Origin: Arthrobacter sp. SDTb3-6
GTDB taxonomy: Bacteria; Actinomycetota; Actinomycetes; Actinomycetales; Micrococcaceae
Assembly: GCF_013376095.1 (NCBI RefSeq)
Contig: NZ_JAAMFN010000017.1
Coordinates: 26,861-90,860 of the forward strand
Direction of reading: 5' to 3'
Length of the DNA stretch: 64,000 nt
Part shown: piece by piece, positions 26,722-35,704 of the stretch
Layout of the letters: each line of letters opens with the position of its first letter
How positions within the stretch are numbered: position 1 is the first letter of the stretch
Program-made: the position numbers and the translations under genes
Notes under the pieces: model-generated
Told to the model about the DNA's origin: nothing
Seen by the model: only the letters and a program-made list of their open reading frames with translations
Database searches by the model: none

Positions 26722-28065
26722 TCAGCGCATGTCGCCGCTGAGGTCCGCGGTGCGGCCTTCCTTGGTGGCCATGACGCACACGGCCGCCACCACGAAGGCC
26801 AGGGCCCAGGCCACGCCCACCAGCCACAGCGAGCCGCCGGCCAGCAGGACCAGGCTGCTGGCGATCAGGGGCGTGAAGCCGGCGCCCAGCGTGGAGGAGG
26901 ACTGGTAGGTCAGCGAGGCGCCGGTGTAGCGGATGCGGGTGGGGAACAGCTCCGCCACGTACGCGCCGAACGGGCCGAAGATGACGCCCTGGATGATGCC
27001 GTTGGCCAGGAACAGGCCGATCGCGAAGCCCAGCAGGGTGTGTGTCTGCAGGAGCCAGAGGATCGGGAAGGCCAGCACGGCGCCGGCAATCATGCCGGCG
27101 AGCATGACGGGTCGGCGGCCGAACCTGTCGCTGAGCCGGGCGGCGAACCAGATGCCCACGATCGTGAGCATGGCGCCGACGGCCTTGACGTTCAGCACGC
27201 CGGTCTGGCTGACACCGTGGTCCACCGCGTAGGCAATGGCCCAGACCGTCATCAGGCCCTGCACGGTGTAGGAGCTCATGCCCGCCAGTGTGCCCAGGAT
27301 CAGGTTCTTGGGGTACTTGGTGAAGACCTCCAGCAGCGGCACGCGCTTCTTTTCCGCCGTTTTCTCCAGTTCCAGGAACAGCGGCGTCTCGGCCACCTTC
27401 AACCGGATCACCAGGCCCACGGCCACGAGCGCCAGGCTGACCAGGAACGGCACGCGCCAGCCCCATGCCAGGAACTGTGCCCGGGGCATGACCGAGAAGG
27501 CCGAGACCATCAGCGTGGCCATGACGGCGCCGGCGGGCCCGCCCATGTTGGCGAAGCTGGCGGCAAAGCCGCGGCGCTTGGACGGGGCGTGTTCCAGGGC
27601 AACCAGCATGGCGCCACCCCATTCCCCGCCGACGGCGATGCCCTGGATCAGGCGCAGCACCACCAGCAGGATGGGCGCAGCGAGTCCGATCTGCGCCGTC
27701 GTGGGCAGCAGCCCGATGGATGCGGTGCCCAGGCCCATCATCACCATGGAGACAATCAGGCAGCCCTTCCGGCCGAGCCTGTCGCCGAAGTGGCCGAAGA
27801 TGGCCCCGCCCAGCGGGCGGGCGGCGTACCCCACGGCCAGGGTGCCGAAGGAGGCGAACAACCCCACGGCGGGCGGGATGTTGGCGAAGAAGACCTTGTT
27901 GAACACCAGGCTGGCCGCCATCGCATAGAGCACGAAGTCGTAAAACTCAATGGCGCTGCCGATAAAGCTTGATGCCAGGATCCGCCGCATGGCGGAGGTG
28001 TTCAGGCTGTCTTCCCGCACGGCATGTCCCTGGCGGGGGTTGGTCTTGTTGCTTGTCATAGTCAT
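26722..28065 (-). CDS. MFS metabolite:H+ symporter (MHS family)
   Basis: 447-residue major facilitator with 12 predicted membrane segments. MHS/ShiA-ProP features are SSFIGSAIEFYDFVLY at the first helix, GHFGDRLGRKG between helices 2 and 3, and GIAVGGEWGGAMLVALEHAP. Such carriers import organic acids, osmolytes or aromatic acids with protons. Its ATG overlaps the stop of the metallo-hydrolase gene upstream as ATGA, so the two are co-expressed. Proximity to the flavin hydroxylase suggests an aromatic acid, not proven. Confidence 0.92.
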   Translation of the reverse strand: MTMTSNKTNPRQGHAVREDSLNTSAMRRILASSFIGSAIEFYDFVLYAMAASLVFNKVFFANIPPAVGLFASFGTLAVGYAARPLGGAIFGHFGDRLGRKGCLIVSMVMMGLGTASIGLLPTTAQIGLAAPILLVVLRLIQGIAVGGEWGGAMLVALEHAPSKRRGFAASFANMGGPAGAVMATLMVSAFSVMPRAQFLAWGWRVPFLVSLALVAVGLVIRLKVAETPLFLELEKTAEKKRVPLLEVFTKYPKNLILGTLAGMSSYTVQGLMTVWAIAYAVDHGVSQTGVLNVKAVGAMLTIVGIWFAARLSDRFGRRPVMLAGMIAGAVLAFPILWLLQTHTLLGFAIGLFLANGIIQGVIFGPFGAYVAELFPTRIRYTGASLTYQSSSTLGAGFTPLIASSLVLLAGGSLWLVGVAWALAFVVAAVCVMATKEGRTADLSGDMR

Positions 28066-29132
28066 CTCGCGGAAACCATTTCTTCCATTGTGCGCGTGGC
28101 GGGGGCGCTGTGGCCAAAGGGGATGGAGTCAAGGTCGTCGGGGACGTAATAGTCCCCGGCGAAATCGGCCCCTGCCTGCTGCCAGACGGACAGCGGTGTG
28201 GTCCCGGGAACCAGGTGGTGCAGGGCCAAGGCCCCGGCCCCTGCCCGGGTTGCCAGCTCCACGGCCTCCGCGGCGCTGGTGTGGGACTTGCGGTGGTGGT
28301 CCCCGGATGCCCGGCCTGTCCCGTCGGAGGAACCGCCGTAGGTCTTGTTGACCCAGTCAAAGTCGATGGCCTCGTGCAGCAGCAGGTCGGTGCCGCGCGC
28401 CAGCCGGACCAGGTTTTCGCACGGCGCGGTGTCCCCGGAGATCGTCACGGAGCCGGCCGCGGTGTCGAAGCGGAAGGCGAAGGCCGGGGCGATCGGCGGG
28501 TGCTCCACGAGCGTTGCCGTGACCGTGACCAGCTCGTCCGAATAAATTTCAAACGGTTCCATCCCCTGCGGCGTGGGGTTGCCGTTGGGCGAATAGCCGG
28601 CCTCCGCCGGGATGGCGATGTCCTGCGGCACAAAGTAGTCAAAGGGCGACGGGCGCAGGCTGTCCAGGATCCTGTCGTTGAGGTCGGTGGCGTAGGCGGC
28701 CATCAGGTGGTTGAACATGCCGGTGATGCCCGGCGTCGGGTTGTCCGGGAACACGGGCGACGGCGGCACCGTGGCCCGGGCGGAGACCGGGGGCAGTGCG
28801 CCGCGGTCGCCGGGTCCCACCAGGTGGATCTTGTGCTGTCCGGCCCCGAAGGTGAACAGGCCGAAGATGGCCAGGGAGCCCAGGTCGATGGTGTGGTCCG
28901 AGTGCAGGTGTGTGACGAAGATGCCGCGCAGGGAACTGACGGGAAGGTTGGCCAGCATCATCTGCCGGCCCACCCCGTGCCCCGCATCCACGAGGTAGGT
29001 GGCCTCCCCGACCACGACGGCGGTCGCGATCCCCGAGCGCTTCCCGGCGTTTTCGCCCGTCCACCAGCGGGGGCCGCCGGCGGTGCCGAGCGTGACCACC
29101 CGGGGCGTAAGGTCTGGGACTTGCCGGCTCAT
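28062..29132 (-). CDS. Metallo-beta-lactamase-fold hydrolase (RNase Z-like branch)
   Basis: 356-residue MBL-fold enzyme with a dinuclear zinc motif THLHSDH, the later ISGDTAP aspartate and HHLVPG histidine near the C-terminus. No signal peptide. The layout resembles RNase Z-like and lactonase-like MBL proteins rather than beta-lactamases. AGGAGGCAGGCA precedes ATG 29132. It is translationally coupled to the MHS transporter, so it probably hydrolyses the imported ester or lactone. Confidence 0.85.
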   Translation of the reverse strand: MSRQVPDLTPRVVTLGTAGGPRWWTGENAGKRSGIATAVVVGEATYLVDAGHGVGRQMMLANLPVSSLRGIFVTHLHSDHTIDLGSLAIFGLFTFGAGQHKIHLVGPGDRGALPPVSARATVPPSPVFPDNPTPGITGMFNHLMAAYATDLNDRILDSLRPSPFDYFVPQDIAIPAEAGYSPNGNPTPQGMEPFEIYSDELVTVTATLVEHPPIAPAFAFRFDTAAGSVTISGDTAPCENLVRLARGTDLLLHEAIDFDWVNKTYGGSSDGTGRASGDHHRKSHTSAAEAVELATRAGAGALALHHLVPGTTPLSVWQQAGADFAGDYYVPDDLDSIPFGHSAPATRTMEEMVSAR

Positions 29133-29317
29133 TGCCTGCCTCCTGTATCTGCAGCCCGACCGGCTGCGACGATGGTGTGGATCGCTTTTCTTCCACTATC
29201 GTGCGCCAGCTCACAGTGTTTGAAAAACGGTTTTATGCGTGCACTAAAACTGGTTTTACTTATGTTCCGGCAGCCCTTCCCGGCAACCTCCCAGCCGACG
29301 GTTGGAGAATGCATGGC

Positions 29318-30124
29318 ATGCCTGAGGATTTTTCACCGAATACAACCCTGCCCGCCGCGACGGACCGGGGGGTCCGCAGCCTGGTCTCCAAGGTCCCTGA
29401 AGTGACGGCGTTGTTTTGGGTCATCAAGGTGCTGACCACCGGCATGGGTGAGACCACCAGCGACTACCTCGCCCACACGATCGATCCCGTCATCGCCGTG
29501 GGGATCGGCGCCGTGTGCTTCGCGGCCGCCCTGGCACTGCAGTTCTCCGTCAAGCGGTACATCCCGTGGGTGTACTGGCTGGCCGTGGCCATGGTCAGCG
29601 TTTTCGGCACCATGGCCGCCGACGTGTTGCACGTGGGCCTGGGCATCCCCTACGTGGCCTCGACAATCTTCTACGCCGTGGTTCTGGCGGCGGTGTTTTT
29701 CCTGTGGCACCGCACGGAAAAAACGCTGTCCATCCACAGCATCCACTCGCCCCGGCGCGAAATGTTCTACTGGGCTGCCGTGCTGGCCACCTTCGCCCTG
29801 GGCACGGCTGCCGGCGACCTCACCGCCGTCACCCTGCAGCTGGGCTACCTGGGCTCCGGCGTGCTTTTTGCCGTGGCCATTGCCGTTCCGGCGCTTGCGT
29901 ACTGGAAGTTCGGGCTGAAGGCCATCCCCGCCTTTTGGGCTGCCTACATTGTCACCCGGCCACTCGGGGCGTCGTTCGCCGACTGGATGGGCGTCTCCCA
30001 TGCCCGGGGCGGACTGGATTGGGGCACCGCACCGGTCAGCCTCGGCTGGGCCGCGGCCATCGTTGTGCTGGTGGCGGTGCTGGCCGCCCTGCAGCGGCGC
30101 ACCAAGGCGCAGACGGGCGCATAG
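29318..30124 (+). CDS. COG4705-type multi-pass membrane protein
   Basis: 268 residues with about seven or eight transmembrane segments. It matches the uncharacterised COG4705 family, seen as KVPEVTALFWVIKVLTTGMG followed by ETTSDYL, and an internal echo later, GTAAGDLTAV, suggesting two diverged repeats. I place the start at ATG 29318 because GGAG lies 10 nt upstream; ATG 29309 is too close to it. No function is established. It diverges from the metallo-hydrolase across an AT-richer promoter gap (29133-29300). Confidence 0.8.
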   Translation: MPEDFSPNTTLPAATDRGVRSLVSKVPEVTALFWVIKVLTTGMGETTSDYLAHTIDPVIAVGIGAVCFAAALALQFSVKRYIPWVYWLAVAMVSVFGTMAADVLHVGLGIPYVASTIFYAVVLAAVFFLWHRTEKTLSIHSIHSPRREMFYWAAVLATFALGTAAGDLTAVTLQLGYLGSGVLFAVAIAVPALAYWKFGLKAIPAFWAAYIVTRPLGASFADWMGVSHARGGLDWGTAPVSLGWAAAIVVLVAVLAALQRRTKAQTGA

Positions 30125-30209
30125 GGCCGGACGCCGCCGCGGGAAGTCGCCGCCGCGGGGCGCCTGCCGCGTGACGACGGCATGGGCCCGACCCCGGCAT
30201 CAGCCCGGT

Positions 30210-31985
30210 TCAGGCCCCGGCCCGCGCCAGGAGCCGCAGGACGGCTTCCTGGCTGAGCCAGCCTTTCAGGACCCCGCCATCAACGACGGGCAGCCCGCCG
30301 CCTGCCGGGGAGTCCAGCACCAGATCAACCACGGAGTCCAGGGTGGCCGCAGGGGCCGCCGTGGCAACGTGCTCGGCGAGCGCGGACAGCGCCGGCCCCT
30401 GTCGGTCCTCGCTTCCCGCCAGCGCTTCGGACAGCAATTGGAGGGTGACGACGCCGGCCAGCCGGCCGGCGTCGTCCGTGACGGGCAGGCTGTGCCTGCC
30501 GGAGGCCAGGAGCAGGTGCGAGCCCTGGGCCGCGCTGAGGTTGCCGTCCAGGGACCGGCGGCCGGCATCCATCACGGAGTCCACGCGGGTGGCCTGCATG
30601 AGTTCGGTCCCGGGGTGCCGGGTGAGGTCCACGCCGCGGCGGCTGAGTTTGAGGGTGTAGATGGTGTCCGGGGACAGGAGCTTGGACACCCCGGCGGAGA
30701 CCACAATGGCGAACATGATCGGCAGGATGATCGAATACTCGCCGGTCATCTCAACCATGATGATGACGGCGGTGATCGGGGCGCGCGCGGCCCCGGCGAA
30801 GACCGCGCCCATGCCCACGAGCGCGAACGTCCCCACCTGGCCGTGGAGCGCCGGATCGATGATCCCCACAACTTCCCCGAATGCGGCACCCAGCATGGCG
30901 CCGATGAACAGGGACGGGGCAAACACGCCGCCCGAGCCGCCGATCCCTATGGTCAGGCTCGTGGCCACGATCTTGCCCACCAACAGCAGCAGCAAAAAGC
31001 CCACCGCATAGCGGCCGTCCACGCCGGCCTGCAACACGGGGTACCCCACCCCGTACATCTGCGGCAGGGCCAGCAGGAGCAGCCCCAGCAACAGCCCGCC
31101 AACGGCGGGCCGGAGCCAGTTGGGGATGCGGCGTGCCGCGAAGTCGCACGCGTCCTCGATCCCGTACAGCACCCGGGTGAACCCCACCCCGGCCAGGGCC
31201 GCCAGCAGCCCCAGCAGCAGAAACAGCGGGTACTCCCAGCCGCCGCCCAGATGGAAGGGCGGAAGCTGCAGGAAGGCCTTGTCGCCCAGGAACGTCCGCC
31301 CCACCACGGAGGCGGCCACGGAGGCCAGCACCACCGCGCCGAAGGAGCCGGCCTCGAAGTCCGCCAGCAGCAGCTCCAGGGCAAAAAAGACCCCCGCAAT
31401 GGGGGCGTTGAAGGTCGCCGCAATGCCTCCCGCTGCGCCACAGGCCACCAGGGTGCGCACCCTGGCATCCGGCATCCGGAACACCCGGGCCAGCCAGGAT
31501 CCCAGGGCCGAGCCGATCTGCACGATCGGCCCTTCACGGCCAACGGACCCCCCGGACCCGATGCAGATGGCCGAGGCCAGGGCCTTGACCACGGCCACCT
31601 GGCCCTTGATCCGCCCGCCGTGCCGGCTGACGGCATACATGACCTCGGGGACGCCGTGGCCGCGGGCCTCCGGCGCGAAGCGCTGGACCAGCGGCCCGTA
31701 GACCAGCCCGCCCGCGGCGGGGGCGAGGACGACAAAAAACGGGCCCAGCCAAGGCAGCCACGGATGTGCCGGGTGGCCCTGGACCGCCGAATAGTCAAGG
31801 TGCCCGGAAAAAAACAGGGTGGCCGCGGAGATCATCCAGCGAAACGCGACGGCGGCGAACCCGGCCCCTGCACCCACCACCAGTGCCACGCTGATCAACT
31901 GGTAGCCGCCTTCCGAAGCGGGCCGCCAAATGGTCCGCCAGGCAGCTGAAAGGGTGCGTCGGGGTGTGCCGATGCCGTTGGACAT
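30210..31985 (-). CDS. ClC-family chloride channel/antiporter with CBS domains
   Basis: 591-residue voltage-gated chloride channel family protein. Selectivity and gating motifs are present: GSGGSVGREGP, where the glutamate of GREGP is the gating residue, and GGSGGVFAPSLFIGA. About ten to twelve membrane helices are followed by two cytoplasmic CBS domains (about 460-590). ATG 31985 has GAGG upstream; a GTG nine codons earlier (32012) is less likely. Divergent from the marR operon. Probably a chloride/proton exchanger for pH or ion homeostasis. Confidence 0.93.
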   Translation of the reverse strand: MSNGIGTPRRTLSAAWRTIWRPASEGGYQLISVALVVGAGAGFAAVAFRWMISAATLFFSGHLDYSAVQGHPAHPWLPWLGPFFVVLAPAAGGLVYGPLVQRFAPEARGHGVPEVMYAVSRHGGRIKGQVAVVKALASAICIGSGGSVGREGPIVQIGSALGSWLARVFRMPDARVRTLVACGAAGGIAATFNAPIAGVFFALELLLADFEAGSFGAVVLASVAASVVGRTFLGDKAFLQLPPFHLGGGWEYPLFLLLGLLAALAGVGFTRVLYGIEDACDFAARRIPNWLRPAVGGLLLGLLLLALPQMYGVGYPVLQAGVDGRYAVGFLLLLLVGKIVATSLTIGIGGSGGVFAPSLFIGAMLGAAFGEVVGIIDPALHGQVGTFALVGMGAVFAGAARAPITAVIIMVEMTGEYSIILPIMFAIVVSAGVSKLLSPDTIYTLKLSRRGVDLTRHPGTELMQATRVDSVMDAGRRSLDGNLSAAQGSHLLLASGRHSLPVTDDAGRLAGVVTLQLLSEALAGSEDRQGPALSALAEHVATAAPAATLDSVVDLVLDSPAGGGLPVVDGGVLKGWLSQEAVLRLLARAGA

Positions 31986-32015
31986 GCAGGGAATCCTCAC
32001 TTCATGGCTCACGCC

Positions 32016-32043
32016 TAAATTTCATGCGATTAAATTTCATGCG
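32016..32043. repeat. Direct repeat in marR promoter
   Basis: TAAATTTCATGCG occurs at 32016-32028 and 32031-32043, 15 bp apart, in the divergent gap between the ClC channel and marR. It is a candidate regulator site, possibly for the MarR protein. Confidence 0.65.
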
Positions 32044-32059
32044 GTCGTACAATATATGT

Positions 32060-32065
32060 CATACT
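32060..32065 (+). promoter_or_regulatory. -10 hexamer giving a leaderless marR transcript
   Basis: CATACT lies 6 nt before ATG 32072, where no ribosome-binding site is visible. Transcription starting at the A of the ATG would give a leaderless mRNA, common in actinobacteria. The -35 is weak. Confidence 0.4.
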
Positions 32066-32071
32066 GCAATT

Positions 32072-32551
32072 ATGCATGCTAGCACCCCTCCTTCCGCCCC
32101 CGGAGACGCGATCGCTGAAACGTTGACGGCCTCACGGGCGCTGTTGGGCGTGATTGCCCGGTCCCTGGCCACCGTCATGGACACCGTGACGCTGCCCCAG
32201 TTCAGGGTGCTGGTGGTGCTTTCCGACTTTGGCCCGCTCCGCATGGGGGACCTGGCCGGCAGGCTCGGCGCCAACCAATCAAGCTTCAGCCGCTTCGCCG
32301 ACAGGATGGTGACGGCCGGATTGATCACCCGGCAGGTGGGGACGGCCAGCCGCCGGGAGGTCATCATGTCACTCACCGAACACGGCAGGAACGTCCACAG
32401 CACCGTGACGGAAGCCCGCCGCACGGAGATCGCCACGCTCCTGGGCACGCTTTCCCCCACGGAACGCGAGGCGGTCAAGACCGGCTTTGAAGTCTTCGCC
32501 CGGGCTGCCGGGGAACCCTCCGCGGCCGAGCTGATGATAGCGGGGCTTTGA
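32072..32551 (+). CDS. MarR-family transcriptional regulator
   Basis: 159 residues with a MarR winged helix in the middle (LPQFRVLVVLSDFGPLRMGD, then AGRLGANQSSFSRFADRMVTAGLI and the wing QVGTASRREVIMSLTEHG). First gene of an operon with oxidase-assembly genes; its stop overlaps the next start as TTGA. It probably represses its own operon, perhaps in response to copper or oxidative stress; that stimulus is inferred from the cargo genes. Confidence 0.9.
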   Translation: MHASTPPSAPGDAIAETLTASRALLGVIARSLATVMDTVTLPQFRVLVVLSDFGPLRMGDLAGRLGANQSSFSRFADRMVTAGLITRQVGTASRREVIMSLTEHGRNVHSTVTEARRTEIATLLGTLSPTEREAVKTGFEVFARAAGEPSAAELMIAGL

Positions 32552-33591
32552 GCGTGCAGCTGCTGTCCGGCATGCCGCCCATGCCCGGCATGGGAAACCC
32601 CCACGCAGTCATGGCCGGGCCCATGTGGATGCCCACCGCCCCACCCACCGTGGCGAACGTGCTGGCCTGGCATCCGCAGCCGATCCCCGTGCTGCCCGTC
32701 CTGGCCGTGGTCCTGCTGCTCGGCTACGGCGCCGGACTGCTGGTGCTGCGCCGCCGCGGGGTGGCATGGCCGGTGGGGCGCACCCTGATGTGGCTTGTCG
32801 GCGTGGCGAGCATCCTGTTTGTCACGGGCACCGGCATTGACGGCTACGGCATGGAGCTCTTCAGCATCCACATGGTCCAGCACATGGCGTTGAACATGCT
32901 CTGCCCGGTCTTTTTGGTGCTCGGCGCCCCCATCACCCTGCTGCTGCGGGTGCTGCCGGCCGGCCACGGCCGCCGCGGCACGGTGCGCCGCGGCCTGCTG
33001 CGCGTCCTCCATTCGGTGCCGGCCTCCATCCTCACCCATCCCGTGGTGACGTTCGCGCTGTTCGTCATGAGCCTGTACGGGCTCTATTTCACCCCCGCCT
33101 TCGACTACCTGATGGGCACCTGGTGGGGGCACAACATCATGTTGATCCACTTCCTGATGATCGGCTTCCTGTACTTTTGGGGAATTCTGGGTGTGGACCC
33201 CTCCCCGCGCCAGACCGGCCGGGGGCTGCGCGGCATCTCCGGGGAGGTCGTCCCGGTGCTGGAACTGGCCGCCACCACCCCGTTCCACGCGTTCTTCGGC
33301 GTGGTGGTCATGATGTCCACCACGCTGCTGGTGCACTTTTATGCCACGCCCATGCCGGGCTGGAACATCATGCCGCTGGCGGACCAGGGCACGGGCGGCG
33401 GGATCGCCTGGGGCTTTACCGAATTCCCCACGCTGCTGGTGCTCGGCGTCCTGGTCTCCAAGTGGCAGCGCTCCGATGCGCGCAAGACGGCGGCCGCCGA
33501 GCGCCGGGCCGCCCGCGTGGGGGACGTGGACCTGGAGGACTACAACAGCTACCTGCAGGGCCTGGCCTCCCGGGACAAGGGGCCGCAGTGA
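32548..33591 (+). CDS. CtaG-type cytochrome c oxidase assembly membrane protein
   Basis: 347-residue protein of the Caa3_CtaG family (COG3336) with about nine membrane helices and conserved histidines in IHMVQHMALNML, IHFLMIGFL and TTPFHAFFG. Members help insert copper into the oxidase. The N-terminus is methionine-rich (GMPPMPGMGNP, MAGPMWMP), as in copper-handling proteins. Start codon is TTG 32548 overlapping the marR stop or GTG 32554. Ends in a GTGA overlap with the next gene. Confidence 0.88.
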   Translation: MSVQLLSGMPPMPGMGNPHAVMAGPMWMPTAPPTVANVLAWHPQPIPVLPVLAVVLLLGYGAGLLVLRRRGVAWPVGRTLMWLVGVASILFVTGTGIDGYGMELFSIHMVQHMALNMLCPVFLVLGAPITLLLRVLPAGHGRRGTVRRGLLRVLHSVPASILTHPVVTFALFVMSLYGLYFTPAFDYLMGTWWGHNIMLIHFLMIGFLYFWGILGVDPSPRQTGRGLRGISGEVVPVLELAATTPFHAFFGVVVMMSTTLLVHFYATPMPGWNIMPLADQGTGGGIAWGFTEFPTLLVLGVLVSKWQRSDARKTAAAERRAARVGDVDLEDYNSYLQGLASRDKGPQ

Positions 33592-34484
33592 GCCCGCTGG
33601 CGGTCGCGGCCGCCACCAGCTACGCCTTCACCCTGGGCCTGGTGGCCGCCGTCAACCCGTGCGGGTTCCCGCTGCTTCCGGCCTACCTGGCCCTGTTCAC
33701 CGGCAGGCCCGACGGCGGCGGCACCGGCCGCGCGGCCCGGGCCGCCCGCGGCCTGGTCTCCGGCGCCGGGGTCACGTGCGGCTTCACGGCTGTCTTTGGC
33801 ACGCTCGGGCTGGTCCTGGTCTCCGGTGCCGCACTGGCCTCGGGATGGCTGCCGTGGTTCATGGTGGCGGCGGGCGCACTGATGGCGGCCCTGGGCATTT
33901 CAACGCTTTGCGGGCGCCCCCTTTACCTCCGGCTGCCCGCGCCCCGGCTGGCACCGGGCGGACGGACGTTCGCTGCGACGTTCATGTTCGGCATCGCCTA
34001 CGCCATCGGTTCCCTCAGCTGCGCCCTCCCCCTGTTCCTGGCCGCCGTGGGCGGCTCGTTCACCCGGCTGGGTTTTTGGGCCGGCCTGGGCTGCTACCTT
34101 GCCTATGCCTTGGGCATGGGATTGTTTGTCACCGGTGCCGCCGTGGCGACGGCGGTCGCGGGGGCCGGGCTGATGCGCCGTTTCCGGCAGGCCGGGCGCT
34201 TCCTGCCCGTCGTCTCCGGGACGGTGCTCGCCGTGTCAGGGCTCTACCTCGCCTACTACTGGACGGCCGAGCTGCTCCACTTTTCCCTGGCCGCCGGCCC
34301 CTTCGGCACCGTCTCCGCCGTGCAGGGGGACGTGACCTCATTCATCGCGGGCCACATGGCCCTCATGGCCCTGCTCCTGCTCGCGGCAGTCCTCGCCGCC
34401 GTCGCCGCCGTCGCCCGCAAAAACTGGACCAGCCCCCGGGAAGCCCGCGGGGCGGAACCTTCGGAAGGAAACCCCCATGCCTGA
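33588..34484 (+). CDS. CcdA/DsbD-type thiol-disulfide transporter
   Basis: 298-residue membrane protein that carries electrons across the membrane for extracytoplasmic thioredoxins. The paired cysteines are in VNPCGFPLLPAYLALF (helix 1) and SLSCALPLFLAAVG (helix 4). The GTG start overlaps the ctaG stop and has AAGGGG upstream. It should reduce the Sco-TlpA fusion encoded next, with which it overlaps by 8 nt. Confidence 0.9.
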   Translation: MSPLAVAAATSYAFTLGLVAAVNPCGFPLLPAYLALFTGRPDGGGTGRAARAARGLVSGAGVTCGFTAVFGTLGLVLVSGAALASGWLPWFMVAAGALMAALGISTLCGRPLYLRLPAPRLAPGGRTFAATFMFGIAYAIGSLSCALPLFLAAVGGSFTRLGFWAGLGCYLAYALGMGLFVTGAAVATAVAGAGLMRRFRQAGRFLPVVSGTVLAVSGLYLAYYWTAELLHFSLAAGPFGTVSAVQGDVTSFIAGHMALMALLLLAAVLAAVAAVARKNWTSPREARGAEPSEGNPHA

Positions 34485-35700
34485 AACACCAACACCGGCC
34501 GCCGCGCCACGCACCCGCGGCAGGGCGGTCCTGTGGGGCGTGGGCGGCCTGATGCTCCTGATGGCCGTGGTGGTGGTCCTGCTGCTCGCGGGCCTGGTGC
34601 CAAACACCCCGCCCGCCGCCCCGGCAGCCCAGGGGGCGGCCGCCGTCGAGCCCGGCATCAATGCGGCCGCCTCCACCCTGCTCCAGCTGGACCCGCAGGC
34701 CCGGCCGCTGCCCACGGCCCCGGCCCTCTCGCTGACCGACCAGGACGGCAGGCACGTCACGCTGTCCCACTACCGCGGCAAGTCAGTGGTGCTGTCCTTC
34801 AACGACGACCGGTGCCAGGACCTGTGCACCCTGCTCGCCCAGGACGTGGTGGCCGCCAACAAGGACCTGGGCCCACATGCCAAGGACGTGGTGTTCCTAT
34901 CCGTCAATGCCAACCCCTACTACCCGTCGACGGCGGCCGTGAAGGAATGGACGGACGGCCATGGCCTGGCCGGCGCGTCCAACTGGGTTTTTGCCACCGG
35001 CAGCCCGGACCAGCTGGCCAAAACGGCCGCGAACTACGGCGTGCCGATTGAGCTCAACCCCAAGACACGGGACGTGGTCCACGGCACGGAACTCTTCTTC
35101 ATCGACCCGTCCGGGAAGGAGGCCGCCCTGGGGCAGTTTGGCACCTCATCCGCCAACACCGATCTCTACGGCCACGCGATGGCCCAGGCCGCGGTGGACC
35201 TGCTGTCCCATGCCGCCGCGATCCACGTTGGCGGTCCCTCCCCTGCGGCCCAGGCCGGCCGGACGGCAGCCTCCCTCAACGCCGCCGCGCCGGGCTTCAC
35301 GCTGCCGCAACTGTCCCACCCGCACAGCAGCACGTCGCTGGGCGCGCTCAAGGGCAAGGTGACGGTGCTCAATTTCTGGGCCAGCACCTGCACGGCGTGC
35401 ACCACGGAAATGCCCGCCATGGAACAGTCCTTCAAGGACCTGGGCAAAAACGTGAACTTTGTCGGCATCGACGTCGCCGACAACCCCGCCAGGGCCGCCG
35501 CCTTCGCCGCCCAATACGGCATCAGCTACCCCCTGCTCAGCGACACCGCCGGCACTGCCTCTGGCGCGTACCAGGTGCCCGGGCTGCCGTTCACCGCGGT
35601 GATTGGGGCCGACGGGACACTGCTGGTCCGCCACCCCGGCGCCATGACGGCCCAACAGCTCGAATACGTGCTCCAAAGCCTGGCCCAGGGCGGCAGCTGA
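34477..35700 (+). CDS. Sco1/SenC - TlpA/ResA fusion protein
   Basis: 407-residue protein anchored by one N-terminal helix (about 18-42) with two extracytoplasmic thioredoxin-fold domains. The first (about 75-245) is Sco-like with the copper motif C-x-x-x-C in DDRCQDLC. The second (about 275-405) is TlpA/ResA-like with C-x-x-C in STCTACTTEMP and cis-proline VPGLPF. Sco delivers copper to cytochrome oxidase CuA and TlpA keeps its thiols reduced; here both are one chain. Last gene of the marR operon. Confidence 0.92.
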   Translation: MPETPTPAAAPRTRGRAVLWGVGGLMLLMAVVVVLLLAGLVPNTPPAAPAAQGAAAVEPGINAAASTLLQLDPQARPLPTAPALSLTDQDGRHVTLSHYRGKSVVLSFNDDRCQDLCTLLAQDVVAANKDLGPHAKDVVFLSVNANPYYPSTAAVKEWTDGHGLAGASNWVFATGSPDQLAKTAANYGVPIELNPKTRDVVHGTELFFIDPSGKEAALGQFGTSSANTDLYGHAMAQAAVDLLSHAAAIHVGGPSPAAQAGRTAASLNAAAPGFTLPQLSHPHSSTSLGALKGKVTVLNFWASTCTACTTEMPAMEQSFKDLGKNVNFVGIDVADNPARAAAFAAQYGISYPLLSDTAGTASGAYQVPGLPFTAVIGADGTLLVRHPGAMTAQQLEYVLQSLAQGGS

Positions 35701-35704
35701 CGCC

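Noticed and set aside
28062..29132. Metallo-beta-lactamase-fold arylsulfatase
   Set aside because: The fold has sulfatase members, but this protein is coupled to an MHS transporter, lies far from the sulfur locus and shows no specific sulfatase residues that I could identify.
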